Below are positions 8,953 to 17,417 of a stretch of 64,000 bases of DNA, piece after piece. A program made the position numbers and the translations under genes. Positions within the stretch are counted from its first letter, which is position 1. Each line of letters opens with the position of its first letter. A model generated the notes under the pieces. It ran no database searches. It saw only the letters and a list, made by a program, of their open reading frames with translations, and was not told the DNA's origin. The DNA comes from Rufibacter sp. DG15C (GTDB lineage Bacteria; Bacteroidota; Bacteroidia; Cytophagales; Hymenobacteraceae): NCBI RefSeq assembly GCF_001577755.1, contig NZ_CP010776.1:62001-126000 (forward strand), read 5' to 3'.

Positions 8953-9549
8953 CTAACGCAACGCCATTTTCACACCCAAGGCTAGATGGAAGATTTTGCT
9001 CAGGCTTAAATACTTAGGATTCTGGAGGTGAGAGATTACGTACTCGCCGGGTGCACCCACTTCATAATACGCGCTAAACTTCTGCAATTTGGGTACGCGG
9101 GTGAAATCTACCTGGCCGCCGGCAAAGACGTACACGCTCAAGGCTGTGGAGAACCGATAGTAGGAGTTTGGGTATTTGCTCAGGTAGCCTTCCCAGGCAA
9201 AATACTCATCCCCAAACGTGTAGCTCAGCTGTGCTCCGGCAGTAAAGTAGTACCAGTCCAAAGTTTTGATGCGGGCGGGTTTTAGGGGTAGCATGGTGGA
9301 CTTGAGGGCAATCGTAAAGATGGCATCGCCGCCAATGCTCTCGGGCAGATACCCTACAGACAGGTCTGTGTTGAGTTTCCTATTGATAGACTCGCGGCCA
9401 ATACCCACAGAGACAAAGCCAATGTCGCCGGCAAACTGGGCTTTGGCGTAATATGGAGACGGTAGCACATGCACGCTGTCGGGCAAAGACTGCGCTGATC
9501 CGGTAATTAAAATGAATAAGAATAAGCCTAGAAGTAAAGAACGTTTCAT
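8953..9549 (-). CDS. Exported protein, probable outer-membrane barrel
   Basis: A 198-residue protein with a signal peptide (hydrophobic residues 4-17, cleavage near GSAQS) followed by alternating polar/hydrophobic stretches rich in Tyr, Phe and Gly, ending in an aromatic-poor strand (LALGVKMALR). This is the look of a small outer-membrane beta-barrel, but no family was recognised. Its start lies 2 bp after the stop of the metallophosphoesterase gene, so the two are translated from one message and probably work at the same cell surface. Confidence 0.7.
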   Translation of the reverse strand: MKRSLLLGLFLFILITGSAQSLPDSVHVLPSPYYAKAQFAGDIGFVSVGIGRESINRKLNTDLSVGYLPESIGGDAIFTIALKSTMLPLKPARIKTLDWYYFTAGAQLSYTFGDEYFAWEGYLSKYPNSYYRFSTALSVYVFAGGQVDFTRVPKLQKFSAYYEVGAPGEYVISHLQNPKYLSLSKIFHLALGVKMALR

Positions 9550-9551
9550 GC

Positions 9552-10361
9552 TTAAAACGATATCCTTTCCAGGCTATACCCACCTTGCCAGATTTTGAGG
9601 TAGGTGAAGCCGCGGCCTTTGGCGCTGGTGGTCACGTGGTAGAGTACCTCGCCGTCATACTTCTTCTCCGTGTCCCAGCCGTGGCGGTGGCCGTGCAAGC
9701 TCAAGGGTACTTTCTGACTTTGTACCAGGGTCTGGTGGTAAGGCAGTTCCAGCTGCGGGTCAAAGTCACCGTCAAACGGCGGGGCGTGGGAGATCACCAC
9801 GGCCTGTTGCCAGGTCTCCCCGGCCATTGGGCTGAGTTGGCGAGAAAGCCAGTCCAGGTCTGGGACGCGGCCCTGAAAACCGTCTTCGCGGCCGTTGGTG
9901 TCCAGAAACACAAACTTGGTATGGCCATACACGAAGGCATAGTTGAGGTCGCCGTACATTCTTCGGTAGAGCTTGCGGCCGTTGCCCAGCATATCATGAT
10001 TACCAATGACGGTAAGGTAGGGCCATTTCAACTCCTGCATGATGTCATGCACCCACTGGAACTCCTGCGTCATGCCAAAGTCTGAGATATCCCCCAGGTG
10101 CACCACAAAATCAATGTCCTGGAACGTGTTGGCCTTCTGCACAAAATCAACGGTAGCGTCATAAAAACGCTGGGTGTCTCCCATGACAATGAGCTTGAGG
10201 GTATCCTCTGGCGTTTGGGCTTGGAGCTTCTGCAAATTGACGGTGGTGAGGTTTTTCTCATCGTCCTCCAGGATGATCTGGTGCGGGTGGTACTCAAAGA
10301 GGCTTTCACAGGAAGAGAAAACCAGGAAAAGGAAAGGCACTAAAAAGGGGAAGCGTTTCAT
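9552..10361 (-). CDS. Calcineurin-like metallophosphoesterase lipoprotein
   Basis: A 269-residue protein with a lipoprotein signal ending in FSSC, so the mature protein is anchored by Cys18 outside the inner membrane. The dinuclear-metal phosphoesterase motifs are all present in order: MGDTQ, HLGDISD, GNHD, SHAPP and HGHRH. It therefore probably hydrolyses a phosphate ester or diester in the periplasm; the substrate is unknown. It is first in a three-gene minus-strand run with the barrel-like protein and the small Rof-like protein. Confidence 0.88.
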   Translation of the reverse strand: MKRFPFLVPFLFLVFSSCESLFEYHPHQIILEDDEKNLTTVNLQKLQAQTPEDTLKLIVMGDTQRFYDATVDFVQKANTFQDIDFVVHLGDISDFGMTQEFQWVHDIMQELKWPYLTVIGNHDMLGNGRKLYRRMYGDLNYAFVYGHTKFVFLDTNGREDGFQGRVPDLDWLSRQLSPMAGETWQQAVVISHAPPFDGDFDPQLELPYHQTLVQSQKVPLSLHGHRHGWDTEKKYDGEVLYHVTTSAKGRGFTYLKIWQGGYSLERISF

Positions 10362-10569
10362 AGCAGGTTCACAGGGTTGGCGTCAAACGGAAAGAAATCT
10401 GCAAAGCCGTTTCTTTTCTTTTGGCAAGGCGAAGTCCCTGATTGAATGTGAGGTTCCTCCAGGGACTGAGCATTAGACTATTTAGAGCATTATTTTACTT
10501 CTATATAGAGAAAGACAGGTATTCTCTGACTTTCCCCTATGGCGCACTGAACGAGGGATATCTTTTGGA

Positions 10570-10821
10570 TTAGCTGGCTTGGCGCAGAGACTGAACCTCA
10601 ATGATGTGCGCGAAGTCATGGATGGTGAAGACCGGCAGATCATCTGTGATTTCTACGCCGTATTTCTTTTCTACTTCCAGAATGATGTCAACTACATCTA
10701 ACAGCTCTAAGCCATGCTGTTCTAACTGTGGTTTACGCAGTAACTGGAAAGTCTCAATGTGTTTTAGGTCGCTGATCAAGCACGCTACGTCATAGCGTAA
10801 CCTGTTGGTATAGGAGTGCAT
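10570..10821 (-). CDS. Acyl-carrier-protein-like, lacks attachment serine
   Basis: An acidic ~83-residue protein with the four-helix carrier-protein layout. LELLDVVDIILEVEKKYGVEI aligns with helix II of acyl carrier proteins (DSLDTVELVMALEEEFGIEI), but the serine that carries phosphopantetheine is replaced: the DSL triplet reads ELL. It is therefore unlikely to be modified in the usual way and may be a structural or regulatory relative. I chose the internal ATG at 10821 because the product then starts at MHSYTNRL; the frame is open to an ATG at 10851, which would add ten residues. It is a single gene. Confidence 0.65.
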   Translation of the reverse strand: MHSYTNRLRYDVACLISDLKHIETFQLLRKPQLEQHGLELLDVVDIILEVEKKYGVEITDDLPVFTIHDFAHIIEVQSLRQAS

Positions 10822-11006
10822 TTTTATGGATGGGGATTTTAAACGAAACATTGGTTATAAGCCATTCGCCAAAAGGTGATTTTCAATCATTTTCTTCCCT
10901 TTTGATACTGCAAAAATACACCCTAAATAATTGTCTTCATGCATACTACATGATACCCTTTAGTAAACCTAATTGCTAATCCCATCCAATATAACTTGCA
11001 GAAAAA

Positions 11007-11052
11007 CAGCCGTTTCTGACCTATTCCTGAGAAAGTAGGCCAAAAACGGCTG
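11007..11052. repeat. Dispersed palindrome
   Basis: CAGCCGTTTCTGACCTATTC and GTAGGCCAAAAACGGCTG form long arms with a few mismatches. It begins 26 bp downstream of the glutathione peroxidase stop. Confidence 0.85.
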
Positions 11053-11078
11053 TGGTAAGTTTGTGCGTAAAAAGCAGT

Positions 11079-11672
11079 CTATTTTTTAGGCTGGATGGCT
11101 TGCTGTATTTCCTCGCCTAGCGGTGAAATGGCCGGCCCGAAATAATGCGTCAAAACGCCATTCTCATCCAGTAAATACTTGCTAAAATTCCAGTCTGGCT
11201 GATGTTGGTTCCAGCCGTTTTTATTGGGGTCAGAGAGCCAGTTGTACACTGGGTTCTGCCCCTGGGCCTGCACTACCACGCTCTTTTTGGCCAGCGGGAA
11301 CGTGACGCCGTAGTTTACTTGGCAGAACTGCGAGATGGTCTGGTCATCATCCTTTTCCTGCTCCTTAAAGTCATTGGCCGGGAACCCGATCACCACCAGC
11401 TCGTCCTTTTGCTGCTCTTGCAATTTCTGTAGCTCTTCATACTGACCGGTGTAGCCACAGTTAGAGGCCGTGTTTACCAGCAGGATTTTCTTACCCTTCA
11501 ATGCACTAAAATCCAAAGGCTGTCCATTGCTGAGTACGGTGCCCAAGCTATAGAACGGTTGAACGGGCGCTACCTTCTTCTCGTTCTGCAGCACCTGCCC
11601 GTTTTTTGTGCCCTTGCTCAGTTTCATGATGAGCGGGTATAGCAATTTCATGATTTTCTTTCTCATACTCAT
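11079..11672 (-). CDS. Glutathione peroxidase family protein
   Basis: A 197-residue thiol peroxidase. The peroxidatic cysteine is C72 in NTASNCGYTGQYEEL, and the tryptophan-containing signature appears as WNFSKYLL (W161). The second family motif, normally FPCNQFG, reads FPANDFKEQE: the usual glutamine of the catalytic tetrad is Asp and the usual resolving-region Cys is Ala. The enzyme probably uses thioredoxin rather than glutathione, as bacterial members generally do. About 35 N-terminal residues form a basic, hydrophobic stretch that may act as a membrane anchor; no cleavage site is clear. It is flanked on both sides by dispersed palindromes. Confidence 0.88.
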   Translation of the reverse strand: MSMRKKIMKLLYPLIMKLSKGTKNGQVLQNEKKVAPVQPFYSLGTVLSNGQPLDFSALKGKKILLVNTASNCGYTGQYEELQKLQEQQKDELVVIGFPANDFKEQEKDDDQTISQFCQVNYGVTFPLAKKSVVVQAQGQNPVYNWLSDPNKNGWNQHQPDWNFSKYLLDENGVLTHYFGPAISPLGEEIQQAIQPKK

Positions 11673-11716
11673 ATTTGGTTACAACCTTGAAAAGGCCTGA
11701 GAGTTTTAGATGATTT

Positions 11717-11755
11717 TGATTTCTGCCTATTTTCTGGAAAAGAGGCCAAAAAGGA
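11717..11755. repeat. Dispersed palindrome, degenerate copy
   Basis: TGATTTCTGCCTATTTTCTGG then AAAAGAGGCCAAAAAGG. It lies between the MarR stop and the glutathione peroxidase start. Confidence 0.7.
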
Positions 11756-11886
11756 AGCTAACTATTGGGTAGATAAGTTATCAAAATGGTAGCCTTTAAA
11801 ACTAGTCAAGTAGTTGGTTTTGAGAACCAGCCATCAAAGGTAGCTGGTATTTTGTTAAATATTTAACTATATGCGCAAATAACGGA

Positions 11887-12336
11887 TTAGCCGCGCTTAA
11901 CTACTGTATCATGAATGTTCTTGAAGAGTCTAAGGCCTGCTTCTAGTTCTGCTTCTGTGCTACTTTGACCTACCAGCTCGTACATTTCCTCTATCCAAGG
12001 TTGCATCATGGCGGTCAGTTCTTTCCCGGCGGGCGTGAGGGTAATGATCTTGTTGCGGCGGTCTTGCACATCCTCAGTGCGCTGCACCAAGTTACGGCCC
12101 ACCAAGTTGTCAATGAGGTAGGTAAGGCTGGCCTTGTCCTTGATAATGGCATTGGCAATCTCCTGCTGGTTGGCACTCTCCTTCTCCCACAAAAACCGAA
12201 GCACCTGAAACATCTCAAACGTGATGTTGAGGTTGTGGGCCTTGAATTTTTGCCGCATGAACGCCTTTAACACCAATGTCACCTTAGACATCTGTTTTAA
12301 GAAGGCAATGGCATTATCGCGGTGAGAATTTGTCAT
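11887..12336 (-). CDS. MarR-family transcriptional regulator
   Basis: A 149-residue winged-helix regulator. The DNA-binding core runs from ITFEMFQVLRFLWEKES (strand/helix) through NQQEIANAIIKDKASLTYLIDNLVGRNLV (recognition helix) to the wing QDRRNKIITLTPAGKEL, the classic MarR pattern with the DRR turn. The frame is open to 12372, but the preceding residues look like leader, so MTNSHRDN at 12336 is taken as the start. It lies upstream of glutathione peroxidase on the same strand with a palindrome between. Whether it regulates that gene, and its ligand, are unknown. Confidence 0.88.
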   Translation of the reverse strand: MTNSHRDNAIAFLKQMSKVTLVLKAFMRQKFKAHNLNITFEMFQVLRFLWEKESANQQEIANAIIKDKASLTYLIDNLVGRNLVQRTEDVQDRRNKIITLTPAGKELTAMMQPWIEEMYELVGQSSTEAELEAGLRLFKNIHDTVVKRG

Positions 12337-12694
12337 ACAGGTAGAAAGTTGCAACAAAGAAACGGCTGCCACCCCAAAACTTCAAATTCTTGGAGCATAT
12401 TATTATTCACAGGCTAAATTAGACTTTGGCTTCAAACCAAAGTATTGGAGCAAACATGATGGCTGCCTAATTATGTCACTGGAAATGTGGAAGCCTGCGT
12501 TTCCAGGGCCAGCCAAGAAAGCTTAACAGGAGACGAGGTTATTTGTTTTCAGTCTGTTATCTGGAAAACAAGGCAAAAACGCCCGGGAGTTCAAAACTAG
12601 GTTAGCGGCTCATCACTTTCTGATTCCTATATAGGAAACACTCTGCCTGTACCCTCGTTTTTAAGGAGTAAACCTTCATTTTAAATGACAGCAC
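12337..12694. other. Divergent intergenic region
   Basis: This 358-bp gap separates the divergent MarR gene and the small lysine-rich protein gene. It holds one dispersed palindrome (12543-12583). Apart from promoter-like AT-rich stretches near 12390-12420, no other element was recognised. Confidence 0.5.
12543..12583. repeat. Dispersed palindrome, degenerate copy
   Basis: TTGTTTTCAGTCTGTTATCTGG followed by AAAACAAGGCAAAAACGC in a divergent gap. Confidence 0.7.
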
Positions 12695-12967
12695 ATGAAA
12701 AAGATCACAAGTATATGGTTGGCGGCAGCATTTGGCTTTTGCATGATTACTTCTCCGTTAGCTGCCCAAGACACTACCAAAGTACAGGAAACTAATAAAG
12801 AGAAAGCCAAACACGGCACCCACCAAGTAGGCCACGGCACCAAAGAAGTGGGCAAAGGCACCAAAAAGGTGGTGGTTGCCGGCGCCAAAGCCACGGGCAA
12901 GGGAGCTAAAAAAGCCGGAAAAGCCGTCAAAAAGACCGTTAAAAAGGGAGTAGATAAAGTAGATTAA
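12695..12967 (+). CDS. Small exported lysine-rich repeat protein
   Basis: A 90-residue protein with a signal peptide ending near SPLAAQ. The mature part is made of short repeating units of the form G(T/K)K(E/K)VGK-GTKKV and AKKAGKAVKK, almost entirely Gly, Lys, Thr, Val and Ala. It is strongly basic and probably disordered or amphipathic, reminiscent of histone-H1-like tails, but exported. No family was recognised. It ends just before a strong bidirectional terminator. A start at the first ATG after TGACAGCAC is well placed. Confidence 0.75.
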   Translation: MKKITSIWLAAAFGFCMITSPLAAQDTTKVQETNKEKAKHGTHQVGHGTKEVGKGTKKVVVAGAKATGKGAKKAGKAVKKTVKKGVDKVD

Positions 12968-12981
12968 GCTACCTGAGTTAC

Positions 12982-13027
12982 TACAAAGCAGAGGGCCCTG
13001 GTGTTTGCCAGGGCCCTCTGCTTTGTA
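12982..13027. terminator. Bidirectional terminator
   Basis: Perfect 20-bp arms (TACAAAGCAGAGGGCCCTGG) around a six-base loop between the convergent ends of the lysine-rich protein and the CDF transporter. Confidence 0.9.
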
Positions 13028-13034
13028 CAAAGGC

Positions 13035-14003
13035 TTACTTTTCACTATGCTCGTCAGGGAGGGTTATCACCGGCGTGATGACAAACTCATGGATGCGCCA
13101 GCTCAAATCCTCCACCTCTTTCTTCAACTGCTGAATGCGCAGTGGCAGGTTTTCCACCTCGGTGTGGTGGGCCTTTACAAAACCTTCGCCTAGGTAAATG
13201 TGGCCTTCTTCGCGCATTCTAAAGGAGAAGTCCTCTACCCAAGGCTGCTTATGCAGTACGTTCCGGACGTCTTTTAACAATGGGTCATCCTCCTGATCGT
13301 CAACTTTTTTGGGCGTCTGGTCAATGAGGTCATATACGGCCTGTTTCAGGTTGGTGAATCCGTCTTTGAGAATGTCCAGAGAGATAATTAATGCCGCCGT
13401 GGCATCTGCCCACCACCAGCCCATGCCAATGCCCCAGATGCCGCCAATGGCCGCGGCGGCGGTCATCCAGTCGGCTTTGTTCATTTCAGCGTCTGTGTAG
13501 AGGTTTTTCTCATGTAGCTGCTTGGCCAGGGGCAGTTTCATCTTGCCCAAAATATAGGACGGGAACGTTCCCCAGAACATGACCACCATCATCAGGTAGC
13601 CCAGCCAGATCTCCCGCCCGAAGATGACCACAATCCCAATGGTAGGATGTTCCTGCTTAATAAGCGTCATAGCGGAATCTACCATCAAAAATCCCCCCAC
13701 CACAAACAAAGCCACCGCGCTCACCAGGTAGGCAATGCTGGCCACTTTATGGTAACCATACGGAAACTCCTTGTTCGGCTCTTTCTGCACTAATCTAGAG
13801 GCAATTAAAAACGAGATGGAAGGCGTTAAGCTCAAGACATCCTCAAACCAAGCCGTTTTCATGGCCTGGGAACTACCCATGGTAAAAAACACCAAACAGG
13901 CCGTGATGAGGAGGTAGCCAATGGTGATCCACTCCAACTTCTTCGCTTTTTTAAAGACGGGCAGCAATTCTGGCGGGTACTCAAATTTCTCTAGAGTCTT
14001 CAT
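13035..14003 (-). CDS. Cation diffusion facilitator-type transporter
   Basis: A 322-residue membrane protein with about five or six hydrophobic segments and a soluble C-terminal domain. The FPYGYHK loop after TM2 and the paired acidic motif of TM5 (ADATAAL) place it in the CDF family, which exports Zn, Fe, Mn or Co against protons. The usual metal site in TM2 (HxxxD-like) appears altered to SLTPSISF, so metal choice and even activity are uncertain. Its start codon overlaps the stop of the preceding solute-binding lipoprotein by four bases (ATGA), so the two are translationally coupled. Confidence 0.8.
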   Translation of the reverse strand: MKTLEKFEYPPELLPVFKKAKKLEWITIGYLLITACLVFFTMGSSQAMKTAWFEDVLSLTPSISFLIASRLVQKEPNKEFPYGYHKVASIAYLVSAVALFVVGGFLMVDSAMTLIKQEHPTIGIVVIFGREIWLGYLMMVVMFWGTFPSYILGKMKLPLAKQLHEKNLYTDAEMNKADWMTAAAAIGGIWGIGMGWWWADATAALIISLDILKDGFTNLKQAVYDLIDQTPKKVDDQEDDPLLKDVRNVLHKQPWVEDFSFRMREEGHIYLGEGFVKAHHTEVENLPLRIQQLKKEVEDLSWRIHEFVITPVITLPDEHSEK

Positions 14004-14491
14004 GGCTGCAGACGTTTTTCAATGACAGACTTCTGCGAATGCAGATATTTTTCCAGCGAGGTAACCAAGGCGTTTTCGCCTTTGATGACGCAGAAAACGT
14101 GCTTCTTTTTCTCCAGCTCGGCGTAGGGCCTGGTGAAGGAGATGTTCTTCTTCCAGGGGGTGTCATCTGTGATGCCCGCAATGACTACGTGCAGTTGATT
14201 TTCTTCCAGCGCATGCAGTAAATCCTGCTCGGTGTCCTTCTTCCACTCTATCTGCGCGTTGATGGTTTTAGCATAGCCGCGTACCAAGTCAGCCTCCAAA
14301 CCCGAAGGCCCGTTGGCTCCATCCACTACCCATGGCGCATTCTCAGAATAACCTACCACCAAGGTACCACCCGTTACTTTGGTCAAGGTGTCTTCTGGGT
14401 CTTTGGGGTACTGGGTACAGCCTGCCAAAAGCCCGACCAGGCAGATGCACAGGACCAAGGGTAGTTGAAAATATTGCTTCATCACATTCAC
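14000..14491 (-). CDS. Short solute-binding lipoprotein (SBP_bac_3-like)
   Basis: A 163-residue protein with a lipobox (LLAGC, Cys25). The mature part, from GTLVVGYSENAPWVV through GLEADLVRGYAKTINAQIEW and LHVVIAGITDDTPW to SFTRPY, matches lobe 1 of amino-acid-type periplasmic binding proteins. The family usually has about 250 residues with a second lobe; here the protein ends shortly after the hinge, so it is a half-length form. It is coupled by a 4-bp overlap to the CDF transporter gene, not to an ABC permease, which suggests a sensing or metal-capture role. That role is inference. Confidence 0.75.
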   Translation of the reverse strand: MNVMKQYFQLPLVLCICLVGLLAGCTQYPKDPEDTLTKVTGGTLVVGYSENAPWVVDGANGPSGLEADLVRGYAKTINAQIEWKKDTEQDLLHALEENQLHVVIAGITDDTPWKKNISFTRPYAELEKKKHVFCVIKGENALVTSLEKYLHSQKSVIEKRLQP

Positions 14492-14620
14492 ACGTTAAGG
14501 GTAGCCAATGTCCCAGAAATCATAAAGCCGAGGACTTTTTTCAAAACATTTCCTGGAAACCGCTGTTAGTACGCGCCATTACAAGCAATGTTATTTTATG
14601 TCTGATTGCCCTCAACAGAA

Positions 14621-14670
14621 AAGCGCCGTTTTCGGCCTGATATATAGAAATCAGGCCGAAAACGGCGCTT
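14621..14670. repeat. Dispersed palindrome with compensatory changes
   Basis: Arms AAGCGCCGTTTTCGGCCTGAT and ATCAGGCCGAAAACGGCGCTT pair perfectly over 21 bp. The core reads TTTTCGG instead of TTTTTGG, and the other arm carries the matching change, so pairing is conserved. It starts downstream of the copper ATPase stop. Confidence 0.9.
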
Positions 14671-14693
14671 AGTATAAAAGGGTGATTGGGTTG

Positions 14694-17096
14694 TTACAGA
14701 CCGGCTCTTTTGGCGGCAATCTTTACAGAAAGCACGGCAAAGGAAATGACGCTCAAGGTACTTACCGGCATGAGGATGGCAGACACGATTGGTGAGAATT
14801 CGCCCATCACGGCCAGGGTTAAGCCAATGATGTTGTAGACAAAGGACACCCCGAAGGCGGCCAGAATCAAGCGACGGCTAGTTTTAGAGAACTTGAGGAA
14901 TTGTGCCAAGCGTGACAAGTGGTTGGCCTCCAGAATACCGTCACAGGACGGAGAGAAACCGTTCACCTGATCCGTCAAGGCCAAGCCTACGTCGCTTTGG
15001 CGCAAGGCTCCCGCATCGTTCAAACCGTCCCCCACCATAATTGGCGACTGTCCCTTCTGCTTCAACTCCTGGATGAACTCAAGCTTTTGCATGGGGCTCT
15101 GGTTGAACCGCATCTCGGCATGCTCCCCGAAGAAGGCCTGCAAGCGCTCGCGCTCGCTGTCATTATCCCCAGACAAGACGGCCAGCTTTCTGGTCTTGCC
15201 CAATTCCTGCACCAGTTCTTTCAAGCCCGGACGGTACACGTTTTCAAAGACAAAATAACCACGTACATCTTCATTCAATGCCACAAACACGCGTGTTTGC
15301 TTGGTAGGCGTTTCGCTTTTCATGGAATTGGCACCTACCCACACGGCAGAACCAACTTCCACTAAATTATCTGCAATCCTGCCAGAAAGGCCTGCCCCGG
15401 TTTTCTCCATAAAGTCCAGCACGGGCAATGGTGCACCGGTCAAATGCTGGTACAAGCGCTGGCTCAAAGGGTGCGTGGAATGCTTGAGCAGGGAGCGTAC
15501 TTGGCGTTGCTCGTCCTCCGTCAATGCCTCGCCCACGTAGGTGATTTGCGAAGCGCTGGGCTCGGTGAGCGTGCCGGTTTTGTCAAACACGATGGTGTCT
15601 GCTTTGGCCAGGGCTTCTACTACCGCGCTGTTTTTCAGGTAGAATTTATGCTTGCCAAAGATGCGCAAGGTGGCACCCAGCGTAAACGGCGTAGCTAAAG
15701 ACAAGGCACATGGACAGGCAATCACCAGTACTGAGGTAAACGCTTTAATAGCGATGTCTGTGTCTCTGGGAATCCAATAAATAAGTGCGCCAGCGGCAAT
15801 TAAGAGCGTGACGGCCAAGAAGTACTTGCCCACGGCATTGGCGTAGTTCTCTACCGTCTGCGTATCTTCTTTCTTGTAATTGGCGTTGTTCCACAGCTGG
15901 GTAAGGTAGCCTTGCGACACTTCTTTCACTACTTCCAGCTCAATACCTTCGCCCAATTGCCGGCCCCCTGCATAGATGACTTCGCCGGCTTTTCTGCCTA
16001 CCGGCACAGACTCACCGGTCACAAAGCTGTAGTCAATGTTGGCCGTGCCGCGCATGAGCACCGCGTCTGCCGGAATCAATTCCTGGTTGCGCACCAGAAT
16101 GCGCTGGCCTTTTTGCAGTTCTTTCACAGAGATGGGTTGCTCCTGCCCTTCTTCCAGGATCGTGACGGCAATAGGAAAATAAGACGTGTAGTCACGGTCA
16201 AAAGCCAGGGAGTCATAGGTGCGGCGCTGGACGTACTTGCCAATCAGCATGAAGAACACAAGACCGGTAAACGAGTCCAGGTAGCCCGGCCCGCGGTGCG
16301 TGAGGATGTCATACAAGCTCACGCAGAACAAGGACAGCAGGCCAATGGCAATGGGCACGTCCAAGTTAATCATGCGCTGTTGCAGACCTTGCCAAGCACT
16401 GGTGAAAAAGCCTCTGGCGCTGTACACAAACACTGGCAAAGCCAGCGCAATGTTTAGCCACCCGAAGAACTCGCCGTACTCTTTCTGCAAACCGCCAAAG
16501 TATTCTGGAAAGCTCAACAACATCACGTTCCCGAAGCAGAAGCCCGCCAAGCCCAGCTTGTAGTAAATGGAGCGGTCTTTCTTGGGTGCAGGCGCCTCCA
16601 TGTCGGCTAGGGTGATTTGCGGTTCATAGCCAATGTGGGCCATTAGCTCTACTATCTGTGACAGGGACGTGACGGCGTGCTCAAAGGTGATGGCCGCTTC
16701 TTTTCGCAGGAAGTTCACGTGCACGTCTGTGACGCCCGTGTTCAAGCGATTGAGGTTCTCCAGAAGCCAGATGCAGGAACTGCAGTGCATCTGCGGAATA
16801 TGAAACGTGATTTTGCTGACCGTACTGTTCTGGAAATCCAACAATTGTTGCTGCACCTTGACATCGTTCAAATACGCAAAGCGCGCCGACAGCACCGGGT
16901 CTTTGACCGAAATGCCGGGCCGTTCCTCCAGAGAGTAATAGGTACAGAGGTTGTTTTCGGCTAATAAGGTGTATACCACTTTGCATCCTTCGCAGCAGAA
17001 GTCCTTGTCTTCAAAGACGATGGGCGTGCCTTGGCAGTCATCGCCGCAATGGTAGCAGGTGTGGAGGGCGGTCTCTAGATGTGCGGTCTGGAGCAT
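14694..17096 (-). CDS. Copper-type P1B ATPase (CcoI/FixI-like)
   Basis: An ~800-residue heavy-metal-translocating P-type ATPase. Numbered from the alternative start at 17108, it has an N-terminal Cys-rich domain (CYHCGDDC and CCEGC, residues 18-42), an HMA-like MHCSSC (C109, C112), TGES (364-367), the membrane CPC (465-467) and the phosphorylation site DKTGT (509-513). The N-terminal zinc-ribbon plus HMA plan is that of CcoI/FixI, which supply copper to cbb3 oxidase. Start at 17096 is preferred because AGGA lies just upstream of it. Unusually, no ccoS/ccoN genes follow. Confidence 0.88.
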   Translation of the reverse strand: MLQTAHLETALHTCYHCGDDCQGTPIVFEDKDFCCEGCKVVYTLLAENNLCTYYSLEERPGISVKDPVLSARFAYLNDVKVQQQLLDFQNSTVSKITFHIPQMHCSSCIWLLENLNRLNTGVTDVHVNFLRKEAAITFEHAVTSLSQIVELMAHIGYEPQITLADMEAPAPKKDRSIYYKLGLAGFCFGNVMLLSFPEYFGGLQKEYGEFFGWLNIALALPVFVYSARGFFTSAWQGLQQRMINLDVPIAIGLLSLFCVSLYDILTHRGPGYLDSFTGLVFFMLIGKYVQRRTYDSLAFDRDYTSYFPIAVTILEEGQEQPISVKELQKGQRILVRNQELIPADAVLMRGTANIDYSFVTGESVPVGRKAGEVIYAGGRQLGEGIELEVVKEVSQGYLTQLWNNANYKKEDTQTVENYANAVGKYFLAVTLLIAAGALIYWIPRDTDIAIKAFTSVLVIACPCALSLATPFTLGATLRIFGKHKFYLKNSAVVEALAKADTIVFDKTGTLTEPSASQITYVGEALTEDEQRQVRSLLKHSTHPLSQRLYQHLTGAPLPVLDFMEKTGAGLSGRIADNLVEVGSAVWVGANSMKSETPTKQTRVFVALNEDVRGYFVFENVYRPGLKELVQELGKTRKLAVLSGDNDSERERLQAFFGEHAEMRFNQSPMQKLEFIQELKQKGQSPIMVGDGLNDAGALRQSDVGLALTDQVNGFSPSCDGILEANHLSRLAQFLKFSKTSRRLILAAFGVSFVYNIIGLTLAVMGEFSPIVSAILMPVSTLSVISFAVLSVKIAAKRAGL

Positions 17097-17300
17097 AAGT
17101 TTCCTCATTTAAAATTCAACACAAAACTACCGCCCACCAGCCACCATGAACATGATAAATGTCACCTTGCGCTTTGACCTTGCTCATCTGCTTTGCCCGT
17201 TGTTTGCCAGACATTTGTCATGTTGAAAGTACAATAAGGAAGTTCTGCACGTCACGCATAGGGTTCTTGCAAAAGCAATTCTTACGCCTACACAGAATAG

Positions 17301-17344
17301 GAGCGTTTTTGGCCTCATTTGGGGAAATCAGGTCAAAAACGCCC
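17301..17344. repeat. Dispersed palindrome
   Basis: GCGTTTTTGGCCTCATTT and AAATCAGGTCAAAAACGC in the 320-bp divergent gap between the P-type ATPase and the next plus-strand gene. Nothing else was recognised in that gap. Confidence 0.85.
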
Positions 17345-17417
17345 GCCCTTCCTGCCGCCTCTCTGTCTTGCGTCTGACTGGCTTGGTTGTTTTCTATCAC
17401 CGCTAACGTAAACGGTT

